A stretch of 44,370 nucleotides of DNA from positions 1 to 44,370 of the forward strand of contig JAEZCF010000021.1 in NCBI GenBank assembly GCA_023430045.1, in the 5' to 3' direction. The position numbers and the translations under genes were made by a program. Source of the stretch: Pseudomonadota bacterium. GTDB taxonomy: Bacteria; Pseudomonadota; Gammaproteobacteria; Xanthomonadales; Xanthomonadaceae. Shown one piece after another: positions 35,205 through 42,139 of the stretch; the stretch's first letter is position 1, and each line of letters begins with the position of its first letter. The notes below the pieces were generated by a model. That model ran no database searches. It worked only from the letters and a program-made list of their open reading frames with translations, and was not told the origin of the DNA.

Positions 35205-35393
35205 ATGGAGATCAGGCCTGCGGTCAGGCTTCTCGAGGTGCTGGTGGAAAACAGCTTGCAGATTCTAGCGACAGGATTTGGCGTGAATTGGCCTGAGTGT
35301 TCATTTTTGGATGTGATCATGCTCCTGAAGCAGGATGCGCTCAGGTGCTCTGAACAGCCCACAGCGAACAGCCCACAGCGAACTGAGCCGTAG
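35205..35393 (+). CDS. Short ORF, possibly a truncated immunity or toxin remnant
   Basis: A 62-residue frame beginning 18 bp after the immunity gene. The first 45 residues (RPAVRLLEVLVENSLQILA...) look protein-like. The end runs through a 14-bp duplication (35355-35382) and gives a non-native Ser/Pro/Thr tail, as if the original gene had been cut there. There is no strong ribosome binding site. It may be non-functional. Confidence 0.3.
   Translation: MEIRPAVRLLEVLVENSLQILATGFGVNWPECSFLDVIMLLKQDALRCSEQPTANSPQRTEP
35355..35382. repeat. 14-bp tandem duplication
   Basis: CAGCCCACAGCGAA is present twice without spacing, just before the transposase remnant. It may mark the junction at which foreign DNA was inserted or deleted. 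Confidence 0.7.
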
Positions 35394-35394
35394 T

Positions 35395-35870
35395 CGCGTA
35401 ATCTTTTTGGCTAAGATGGACCAGGTGGTGCTGTGGAAGCCGTTACTGGCTCAGATCGAGCCACATTACGCGCGCTCGAGCCGCGTGCGACGGTCGCCCT
35501 ATGCGATGGACAGATGCTACGTATCCGCCTGCTGCAGCAGTTGTATGCTTTGAGCGATCAGGAGACGGAAGAAGCGTTGTAGGGCATTGCCTCGATGCCG
35601 CTATTTGCGCGGCAGCGGGCTCGCTGCGATCCCGGATGGGACCCTGATTCTCAACTTCCGTCGTCGGCTGGAAACGTATGGCCTGGCGGCGACGAGGATC
35701 GAAGCGGTGAACGTGCGCCCTGCGCTTGAAGGCCAGAGTCTACGCTTGGGTATGATCGGCGATACCACGATCATTCGAGCATCCAGCTCGACCAGAAAAG
35801 CTGACAAGGGACGCGACCCATGAGATGCGTCGGACCAGGAAGGGCGATTGATCTGCAATGGATCGGTACT
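35395..35870 (+). pseudogene. Degenerate IS5-family transposase remnant
   Basis: Fragments of one IS5-type DDE transposase can be read in order across different frames. They are KMDQVVLWKPLLAQIEPHY, then (new frame, from 35514) MLRIRLLQQLYALSD followed by EEAL, an in-frame TAG and GIASMPLFA. After another frame change come IPDGTLILNFRRRLE, DTTIIRASSSTRKADKGRDP, and finally a piece reading EMRRTRKGD. These match the usual IS5 order. At least two frameshifts and one stop make it dead. The N-terminus and the catalytic C-terminal half are missing, and I did not find terminal inverted repeats. Confidence 0.75.
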
Positions 35871-36241
35871 GCCGTTACGTACCCGCCAACGTGACGGCAA
35901 CGGCGCGTCTGGCATTGCCGGTCCGGCAGGCACCGGGATCGCAACCACGGACCCTTATGAAGGAACTGGACCCGCTGCAGGCGCAGGAACACCCATGGTC
36001 CAGCGCGCGTCAGCGTCGTTATCCGTCACCGGTACCTATGCTTGGTTGGTGTAGTTGCGTGACGAGCGTCGCAAGTTCATCGCTCGCTGCAGCACCTTCA
36101 GCGGTATGCCTTCCATACCGATCGAAAGGCTTCGATAGTTTTGGACTTCAATTGCTTGAAGATCTGAGGCCACCGAATCCCGTCGCCGCAGTCTTCTCGA
36201 GTAGGCCGAGGAGGGCGACGTTGTTGTACAGATTCGAGGTA
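35871..36241. other. Unassigned degenerate sequence
   Basis: About 370 bp without a convincing gene. Open frames exist on both strands but have shadow-like composition and no ribosome binding sites. The sequence probably consists of insertion-element and toxin-island debris between the IS5 remnant and the next ORF. Confidence 0.4.
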
Positions 36242-36676
36242 ATGATCGAAGGAATTTTTGTCTCATCGACGCGTTCCGACGGACGGTGGAGCGGATTCCA
36301 CGCATCGTTCTACCTGCGCGCGACCAGTGAATCGGAAGCGCTCATTGAAGTAGCGCACCTCCTTGCAGAGCGCATGGTGGCACACGGCATCGGCGGCTCG
36401 GATACGGGCGTATACCGGCGCTACTTCTGGGTAAAGAACATCTGGAACTGGCCTGCGGCATATTTCGATTGCCGCGAGGGGTGCGACGCCGGCTTTGCGC
36501 TTTTCCCGCTGGGGTTCTTCGAAAGGCAGACACTGGCGGCGCGCCACCTGTCTTGGCGGTGGCGCCAGGACAGGCGGCTCCTTCATCCGCGCCCGCGCCG
36601 GGAAGCGACGCTTGATGCGCGGATTCAGCCTTCTCGGCCGTCGGCGTCGGGAGAACGGCAGGCCGGTGTCCCGTAG
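36242..36676 (+). CDS. Orphan ORF, possible immunity-type protein
   Basis: A 144-residue frame. Residues 1-95 (IEGIFVSSTRSDGRWSGFH, ESEALIEVAHLLAERMVAHG, YRRYFWVKNIWNWPAAYF) look like a genuine small cytosolic protein of the kind found as orphan immunity genes in RHS islands. From about residue 105 the composition changes to Arg/Pro-rich, and the frame overlaps the end of the opposite-strand gene by 52 bp. The real 3' end has therefore probably been lost and the tail is read-through into chromosomal sequence. A plausible start ATG at 36242 has GAGG upstream. No family is recognised. Confidence 0.45.
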   Translation: MIEGIFVSSTRSDGRWSGFHASFYLRATSESEALIEVAHLLAERMVAHGIGGSDTGVYRRYFWVKNIWNWPAAYFDCREGCDAGFALFPLGFFERQTLAARHLSWRWRQDRRLLHPRPRREATLDARIQPSRPSASGERQAGVP

Positions 36677-37239
36677 GCCGTCTTGTAGTCCTTGTCGAAG
36701 CAGCGCAACAGGCCATCGAGCACATTGAGATTCAGTGGCCACGGAACGCGTATCTGCTCGCCGTCCACGGTCATGGTGTAGTGGCCATCCTTCACTTCCA
36801 TGCCCGGTGGCGCGGTGACCGCCGCAAGCCGCGCGCGTGCCTGCTCCAGCGCCGCACGGTCCTTTCGCAGGAAGGCGATGGTGCCATCCACGTAGGGATT
36901 CCAGCCGGCCTTGTCCTCGGCCTCGGTCTTGTAGGACTGCTGCATCAGGGCGATAGCCCGGTCCGACTGGCCCAGGTCCGCACGGATCTGCGCTTCATGC
37001 CAGGCGAGCAGACCGATGCCCTGGGCCTTGGGCAGCCTCCGGTAATCAGCGATCAGATCGGCGGCTGACTCCTGGCAGCCCTTGCGCATATCCAGTGCGC
37101 GCCAACCGCCGTCCATATCCTGGTCGAACGCATCTACCGACAACGCCATCATCGCCGCATGATCGACATGGCAATCAGGCGCGGATGGCGCCTTGTCCGA
37201 CGTGGCCACGGCTGTGGCGAGAGCAAGAGCGAGCAGCAT
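36625..37239 (-). CDS. Exported hypothetical protein, TPR-like
   Basis: A 204-residue protein. AAGGAGG lies 7 nt before the ATG at 37239. The short signal peptide is LLALALATAVATSDKA. The body is helical with TPR-like spacing (LLAWHEAQIRADLGQSDRAIALMQQSY, then FLRKDRAALEQARARLAAV). A small C-terminal part follows with two cysteines (LRCFDKDYKTAYGTPACRS) that could form a disulfide in the periplasm. No enzyme motif is seen. It is the first intact chromosomal-type gene after the RHS island. Confidence 0.8.
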   Translation of the reverse strand: MLLALALATAVATSDKAPSAPDCHVDHAAMMALSVDAFDQDMDGGWRALDMRKGCQESAADLIADYRRLPKAQGIGLLAWHEAQIRADLGQSDRAIALMQQSYKTEAEDKAGWNPYVDGTIAFLRKDRAALEQARARLAAVTAPPGMEVKDGHYTMTVDGEQIRVPWPLNLNVLDGLLRCFDKDYKTAYGTPACRSPDADGREG

Positions 37240-37317
37240 CTACAGCCTCCTTGTCGTTGAACGCCCATACACCATAACAAACGACCCATCACCCGTATGC
37301 TTCCCAGCCAAGGAAAG

Positions 37318-37359
37318 GGGGACGGAGGTGATTAATCAGAATTAACTTCCTCCGTCCCC
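37318..37359. repeat. 42-bp palindrome, copy E
   Basis: The outer arms are unchanged; the inner part TGATTAATCA differs from copy D by a single base. It lies 5 bp beyond the ilvD stop codon on the minus strand. It has A-rich and T-rich flanks, so it probably terminates ilvD. Confidence 0.9.
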
Positions 37360-37364
37360 ATTTT

Positions 37365-39188
37365 TCAGATGTGGCGGACGGCACCCTTGTCGGCGCTGGT
37401 CGCCAGCAGGGCGTAGGCCTTCAGTGCGCTGGTGACCTTGCGGGGGCGGGGGGCGCGCGGAGTCCAGCCGTGTGCGTCGGCATCGGCGCGACGTGCGGCG
37501 AGCGTGGCGTCATCCACCAGCAGGTCGATGCGGCGGGTGGGGATGTCGATGCGGATGGGATCGCCGTCCTTCACCAGCCCGATCGTGCCGCCACTGGCCG
37601 CTTCGGGGGAAACATGACCGATCGAAAGACCCGAGGTGCCGCCGGAGAAACGGCCGTCGGTGAGCAGCGCGCACTGCTTGCCCAGTCCCTTCGACTTCAG
37701 GTAGCTGGTCGGGTACAGCATTTCCTGCATGCCAGGGCCCCCCTTCGGACCCTCATAGCGGATCACCACCACCTCGCCAGGTTGCACCTCGTCGGCAAGG
37801 ATGCCGGCCACCGCCGCGTCCTGGCTTTCGTAAACGCGCGCAGGTCCCTCGAAGACATGGATGGACTCATCCACGCCCGCAGTCTTGACCACGCAGCCGT
37901 CCACGGCCAGGTTGCCGCGCAGCACCGCCAGACCGCCCTCCTGCGAGTACGCGTACTGCAGCGAGCGGATGCAGCCTTCTGCGCGGTCCAGGTCCAGCGA
38001 GGGCCAGCGCGTGGCCTGGCTGAAGGCGACCTGGGTCGGAATGCCGGCGGGACCGGCCGCGAAGAATTCATGCAGGGCATCGTCATCGCTGCACGCAACG
38101 TCCCATCGTGCCAGCGCATCGCCGAGCGTACGGCTGTGCACCGTAGGCACGGAGGTATCCAATAGCCCGGCGCGGTCCAGCTCACCGAGAATGCCGAACA
38201 CACCGCCGGCGCGGTGCACGTCCTCCATGTGGTACTTCGGTGTATTCGGCGCCACCTTGCACAGCTGCGGCACACGCCGCGACAGCGCATCGATATGGGT
38301 CAGATCGAAGTCCACGCCACCTTCCTGCGCGGCGGCCAGCAGGTGCAGGATGGTGTTGGTGGAGCCGCCCATGGCGATATCCAGTGTCATCGCATTGGCG
38401 AACGCCGCCCGGGTCGCGATGCCACGTGGCAATGCGTGCGGATCCTCTCCGCCATACCAGCGGTGGCACAGTTCGACGATCAGCCGGCCGGCACGACGGA
38501 ACAGCATCTCGCGGTCGGCATGGGTTGCCAACATCGAACCATTGCCGGGCAGCGACAGGCCCAGCGCCTCGGTCAGGCAGTTCATCGAGTTGGCGGTGAA
38601 CATGCCCGAACACGAGCCGCAGGTCGGGCAGGCGCTGCGCTCGAACGCATCCACCTTCTCGTCCGAGGCCGTGGCATCGGCGGCCACCACCATCGCGTCC
38701 ACCAGGTCCAGCTTGTGTTCGGACAGCCGTGTCTTGCCGGCTTCCATCGGCCCGCCGGAAACGAACACCACCGGAATATCCAGGCGCAGCGCGGCCATCA
38801 GCATGCCCGGGGTGATCTTGTCGCAGTTGGAGATGCACACCATCGCGTCGGCGCAGTGCGCGTTGACCATGTATTCGACCGAGTCGGCGATGATCTCGCG
38901 GCTGGGCAGTGAATACAGCATGCCGTCGTGGCCCATGGCGATGCCATCATCCACCGCGATGGTGTTGAATTCCTTCGCCACGCCACCGGCCAGCGCGATC
39001 TCACCTGCGACCAGTTGGCCGAGGTCCTTGAGGTGCACATGGCCGGGTACGAACTGGGTGAACGAGTTGACGACGGCGATGATCGGCTTGTGGAAATCGC
39101 CATCGGTCATGCCGGTCGCGCGCCACAGGGCGCGGGCACCGGCCATGTTGCGGCCGGCGGTGGAGGTGCGGGAGCGGTATTCAGGCAT
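37365..39188 (-). CDS. ilvD: Dihydroxy-acid dehydratase
   Basis: A 607-residue iron-sulfur enzyme converting 2,3-dihydroxy-3-methylbutanoate (and the isoleucine analogue) to the 2-keto acid in branched-chain amino-acid synthesis. The substrate and metal motifs are all found: the opening RTSTAGRNMAGARALWRATG, DDGIAMGHDGM, the cluster ligands in CISNCDKITPGM and CPTCGSCSGMFTANSMNCL, and near the end GKQCALLTDGRFSGGTSG. The length is typical. In the 110 bp upstream a small hairpin (GGTTGC, TGTT, GCAACC at 39254-39269) is seen, but no clear attenuator. Confidence 0.97.
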   Translation of the reverse strand: MPEYRSRTSTAGRNMAGARALWRATGMTDGDFHKPIIAVVNSFTQFVPGHVHLKDLGQLVAGEIALAGGVAKEFNTIAVDDGIAMGHDGMLYSLPSREIIADSVEYMVNAHCADAMVCISNCDKITPGMLMAALRLDIPVVFVSGGPMEAGKTRLSEHKLDLVDAMVVAADATASDEKVDAFERSACPTCGSCSGMFTANSMNCLTEALGLSLPGNGSMLATHADREMLFRRAGRLIVELCHRWYGGEDPHALPRGIATRAAFANAMTLDIAMGGSTNTILHLLAAAQEGGVDFDLTHIDALSRRVPQLCKVAPNTPKYHMEDVHRAGGVFGILGELDRAGLLDTSVPTVHSRTLGDALARWDVACSDDDALHEFFAAGPAGIPTQVAFSQATRWPSLDLDRAEGCIRSLQYAYSQEGGLAVLRGNLAVDGCVVKTAGVDESIHVFEGPARVYESQDAAVAGILADEVQPGEVVVIRYEGPKGGPGMQEMLYPTSYLKSKGLGKQCALLTDGRFSGGTSGLSIGHVSPEAASGGTIGLVKDGDPIRIDIPTRRIDLLVDDATLAARRADADAHGWTPRAPRPRKVTSALKAYALLATSADKGAVRHI

Positions 39189-39606
39189 GGGCTGGCAACA
39201 ACGGGCGGGCCGTACGGACGTGGGGATGTCGGCCGATCATGCCGAAAATATCCGGTTGCTGTTGCAACCACCGTCAGGTGGGCGACTCTGGTTGTGAGGA
39301 CCAACGGTCCTCACCTACCACGGCAGCGACCAGCGGTCCTCACCTACCACGGCAGCGACCAACGGTCCTCACCTACCGTGGCAGCGACCAGCCGTCGTCA
39401 CCCGCCATGGCAGCGACCAGTGGTCCTCACCCGCCATGGGAGCGACCAACGGTCCTCACCCATCGTGGCCCGTGAGCCGTGGACAGAGGTCCTCCAACGG
39501 GCGGCGTGGCTGAAATGTCCGTTCATGTTCCGCGCTTTGCCGACTTTGGTTGCAGCGCCCAATGCGGCATCATGGGACGGTTGACCCGTATGAGAGGCAT
39601 GAGGCC
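39189..39606. other. Intergenic region filled by a tandem array
   Basis: These 418 bp hold the ilvD leader with a hairpin at 39254-39269, then the 29-bp tandem repeats at 39299-39470, then a short segment leading to ygiB. No gene is supported; the in-frame ORFs across the array are repeats translated. Confidence 0.7.
39299..39470. repeat. Tandem array of six 29-bp units
   Basis: The units start at 39299, 39328, 39357, 39386, 39415 and 39444 (the last is incomplete). The consensus is GACCAACGGTCCTCAC followed by CTACCACGGCAGC. Units are directly adjacent, so there are no spacers. Each contains GACC-n3-GGTC; the first, with the preceding GTGAG, forms a full 9-bp hairpin (GTGAGGACC, AAC, GGTCCTCAC). 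It is related to the dispersed GTGACGACC family by a swapped C-G pair. Units 4-6 drift (for example GGTCCTCACCCGCC), so the array is not recent. Confidence 0.9.
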
Positions 39607-40179
39607 ATGAAACGTTCCCGCACCACCGCGCTGCTGCTGATGAGCGCCGCCCCGCTGCTGTTCACCGCCTGCCAGAAGGAAGAACAGGTGCAGGTGCAGG
39701 AAGGGCTGTATACCTCCGTGGAGGCCTGTACCGAGGCCACCGGCGATCCGTCGTCGTGCCGCAATGCATTCGCCGCCGCGCAGCAGCAGTCAGCCGACGC
39801 CGCGCCCAAGTACGCCAGCAAGGAAGCCTGCGAGGCCGATTACAGGCCGGAACAGTGTGTGGAGCAGCGTACTTCGGCCGGTACGTCCTTCATCGGGCCG
39901 ATGATGATGGGCTTCTTCATGTCGCAGATGCTCAACAACAACCGTGCCGGCTTGGCGCAGCGCGCTCCGGCCGCCGCACCGGCCTACCAGGACAAGGCCG
40001 CCGGCTGGGCGCGCCCGGCGCCGGGCGGCACTGGCGGCCTGAACACCGCCAGCGGCATCGGTGCCGGCAAGGCCGGCCTGGCGCCGGTCAACACGCAGCC
40101 CAACCGTGCCGTCACCGCCACCCGCAGTGGCTTCGGCAGCACCAGCGCACGCCGCAGCAGCAACAGCGTCGGCGGCTGA
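39607..40179 (+). CDS. ygiB: YgiB family (DUF1190) lipoprotein
   Basis: A 190-residue protein from the ATG at 39607. The lipobox is FTAC (Cys about 22). The mature part has the DUF1190 cysteine motifs VEACTEATGDPSSC and KEACEADYRPEQC, a short glycine/methionine segment (FIGPMMMGFFMSQML) and a Ser/Gly/Arg-rich tail. In E. coli, ygiB and ygiC form a pair of unknown function near tolC; here the ygiC-type gene also follows, after 3 nt. Confidence 0.87.
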   Translation: MKRSRTTALLLMSAAPLLFTACQKEEQVQVQEGLYTSVEACTEATGDPSSCRNAFAAAQQQSADAAPKYASKEACEADYRPEQCVEQRTSAGTSFIGPMMMGFFMSQMLNNNRAGLAQRAPAAAPAYQDKAAGWARPAPGGTGGLNTASGIGAGKAGLAPVNTQPNRAVTATRSGFGSTSARRSSNSVGG

Positions 40180-40182
40180 TCG

Positions 40183-41361
40183 ATGCAGCGCTTACGCATC
40201 GCCGCGCGTGCCCAGTGGCGGGCACGCGCGGAGGAAACCGGCTTCCGGTTCCATACCATCGACGGACAGCCGTATTGGGATGAAACGGCGTATTACGCCT
40301 TCACCTTGCGGCAGATCGAAAACGACATCGAAGATCCCAGCGCCGAGCTGCACCAGATGGCGATCGCGCTGGTGGACGAGGTGGTCGGCAGTGAGCGCTT
40401 GATGGAGCAGCTCGCCATCCCCGTGCATTACCGCCAGTGGATCGCCGACAGCTGGCGCCAGCGCCAGCCGCACCTGTATGGGCGCCTGGATCTGGCCTAC
40501 GACGGCAGCGGCCCGGCGAAGCTGTACGAATTGAACTACGACACGCCGACCTCGCTGTTCGAAGCCAGTTTCTTCCAGTGGCAGTGGCTGGAAGATCAGC
40601 GCAACAGCGGTCGCCTGCCGCAGCACGCCGACCAGTTCAACGCCATCCACGAAGCGCTGGTGGAGCGTTTCGGTGAGCTTGCGTCACGGCTGCCGCCGCC
40701 GCTGTATTTCAGTGCGGTGGGCAGCTCGCAGGAAGATGTCGGCACGGTGGAATACCTGCGCGATTGCGCGGCGCAGGCCGGCCTGCACGGCGAGGGCATC
40801 GCCATCGAGGACATCGGCCTGTCCGAGGATGGCCGCTTCACCGCGCTGGACGACACGGTGATCGGCACGCTGTTCAAGCTGTATCCGCTGGAAGACCTGA
40901 TGGCCGAGGAGTTCGGCCGCGCGCTGCCGGGATCCGGCGTGCAGCTGCTGGAGCCGGCATGGAAGGCGGTGCTGAGCAACAAGGGCATCCTGCCGCTGCT
41001 GTGGGAGCGGCACCGTGGCCACCCGAACCTGCTGGAATCGCATTTCGATGACGGTCGTACGCTGGGGGCTGGCTGGGTGCGCAAGCCGTTGTTCTCGCGT
41101 GAGGGCGCCAACATCGAAATGCACCTGGCCGATGGCAGCGTGCAGCGAAGCGACGGCCCGTACGAGGGTCCTTCGATCATCCAGCAGGCACATCCGCTGA
41201 CGCGGTTTGAAGGCGGCTATCCGCTGATCGGCAGCTGGGTGGTGGGCGACCATGCCTGCGGCATCGGCATCCGTGAGGATGACAGCGCGATCACCCGCGA
41301 CAGTGCGCGGTTCGTGCCGCACGCGATCATCGACGAAGCGCCGACACGCATCTACGTCTGA
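40183..41361 (+). CDS. ygiC: Glutathionylspermidine synthase-like ATP-grasp protein (YgiC family)
   Basis: A 392-residue protein with the synthetase half of the Gsp family: YWDETAYYAFT, LYELNYDTPTSLFEASFFQW, FKLYPLEDLMAEEFG, NKGILPLLWERHRGHPNLLES and the glycine-poor ATP loop GWVRKPLFSREGANIE. The C-terminus has GSWVVGDHACGIGIREDD. It lacks the amidase domain of GspSA. YgiC proteins are predicted peptide or polyamine ligases, but no reaction is proven. It follows ygiB after 3 nt and is surely co-transcribed. Confidence 0.9.
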   Translation: MQRLRIAARAQWRARAEETGFRFHTIDGQPYWDETAYYAFTLRQIENDIEDPSAELHQMAIALVDEVVGSERLMEQLAIPVHYRQWIADSWRQRQPHLYGRLDLAYDGSGPAKLYELNYDTPTSLFEASFFQWQWLEDQRNSGRLPQHADQFNAIHEALVERFGELASRLPPPLYFSAVGSSQEDVGTVEYLRDCAAQAGLHGEGIAIEDIGLSEDGRFTALDDTVIGTLFKLYPLEDLMAEEFGRALPGSGVQLLEPAWKAVLSNKGILPLLWERHRGHPNLLESHFDDGRTLGAGWVRKPLFSREGANIEMHLADGSVQRSDGPYEGPSIIQQAHPLTRFEGGYPLIGSWVVGDHACGIGIREDDSAITRDSARFVPHAIIDEAPTRIYV

Positions 41362-41382
41362 CCTGCCAGGACGGGCTTCATG

Positions 41383-41454
41383 GTAGAGCCGACCCCTGGT
41401 CGGCTTCTGTGAGCTGGCGTGGCCCGGAACCCGCCGACCATGGGGCGGCTCCAC
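41383..41454. repeat. SMAG-type REP with a degenerate inverted partner
   Basis: The plus copy at 41383-41405 reads GTAGAGCCGACC, CCT, GGTCGGCT. A degraded inverted copy lies at 41431-41454. The pair lies between convergent ygiC and the carbonic-anhydrase-like gene. Confidence 0.75.
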
Positions 41455-41472
41455 CGATGCAGGGCATGCCGG

Positions 41473-42003
41473 TCAGGCCAGGTACTCGTCCTTCAGTCGC
41501 ACGTAATGGTCGGCCGAATAGTGCAGGGCCTCGATCTCCTTGTCGCTGAGCTTGCGCGCCAGGCGCGCGGGATTGCCCAGCCACAGCTCGCCTTCGCCGA
41601 CCACCTTGCCCGGCCCGACCACCGCACCGGCGCCGACGAAACCATGCTTTTCCACCCGTGCACCATCGAGGATGCACGCACCCATGCCGATCAGGCTGTA
41701 ATCGCCGATGCTGCAGGCGTGGATGATGCAGCCGTGGCCCACCGTCACGCCTTCGCCGATCAGGGTGGGATGGCCAGCCTTGTTGTACGGGCTGTGGTGG
41801 CTGACATGGATGATGGTGCCGTCCTGAACATTGGTGCGCGCGCCGATGCGCACGAAGTTGACGTCACCGCGGATCACCGTGCCCGGCCAGATCGACGCAT
41901 CTTCACCGATCTCGACATCGCCGATGATCGTGCAGGCCGGGTCGACATAGCTGCGTGCGCCGAGCACCGGCATCTTGTCGCGGAAGGGACGGATGGCGGT
42001 CAT
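41473..42003 (-). CDS. Gamma-carbonic anhydrase family protein (YrdA-like)
   Basis: A 176-residue left-handed beta-helix protein. The ATG at 42003 has AGGAG 6-7 nt upstream, favoured over ATGs further out. Hexapeptide repeats run through most of the chain (IGDVEIGEDASIWPGTVIRGD, VTVGHGCIIHACSIGDYSLIGMGACI). The histidines of the trimer-interface metal site are in HVSHHS and VGHGCIIHAC. The family includes carbonic anhydrase and related proteins such as YrdA, and activity is often not demonstrated. Length is normal. Confidence 0.92.
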   Translation of the reverse strand: MTAIRPFRDKMPVLGARSYVDPACTIIGDVEIGEDASIWPGTVIRGDVNFVRIGARTNVQDGTIIHVSHHSPYNKAGHPTLIGEGVTVGHGCIIHACSIGDYSLIGMGACILDGARVEKHGFVGAGAVVGPGKVVGEGELWLGNPARLARKLSDKEIEALHYSADHYVRLKDEYLA

Positions 42004-42039
42004 CGGCGGCTCCTGTCTGATCATAGGAAAGCGTGGTGG

Positions 42040-42103
42040 GTGGCGACCGTTGGTCGTCACGCTGTTGCAGCGGGTGGGGGCGGTGACAACCAACGGTCGT
42101 CAC
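42040..42103. repeat. Inverted pair of the GTGACGACC hairpin family
   Basis: One copy is at 42040-42060 (GTGGCGACC, GTT, GGTCGTCAC) and one at 42083-42103 (GTGACAACC, AAC, GGTCGTCAC). GGTGG precedes the first and CCACC follows the second, so they face each other. They lie in the 136-bp gap between the carbonic-anhydrase-like gene and mnmG. Confidence 0.8.
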
Positions 42104-42139
42104 CCACCAGATGCGGTCACCCACTAAAGGTCATCGAGG

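Noticed and set aside
39299..39470. CRISPR array (29-bp repeats)
   Set aside because: The units are directly adjacent with no unique spacers, and no cas genes are nearby; it is a tandem repeat.
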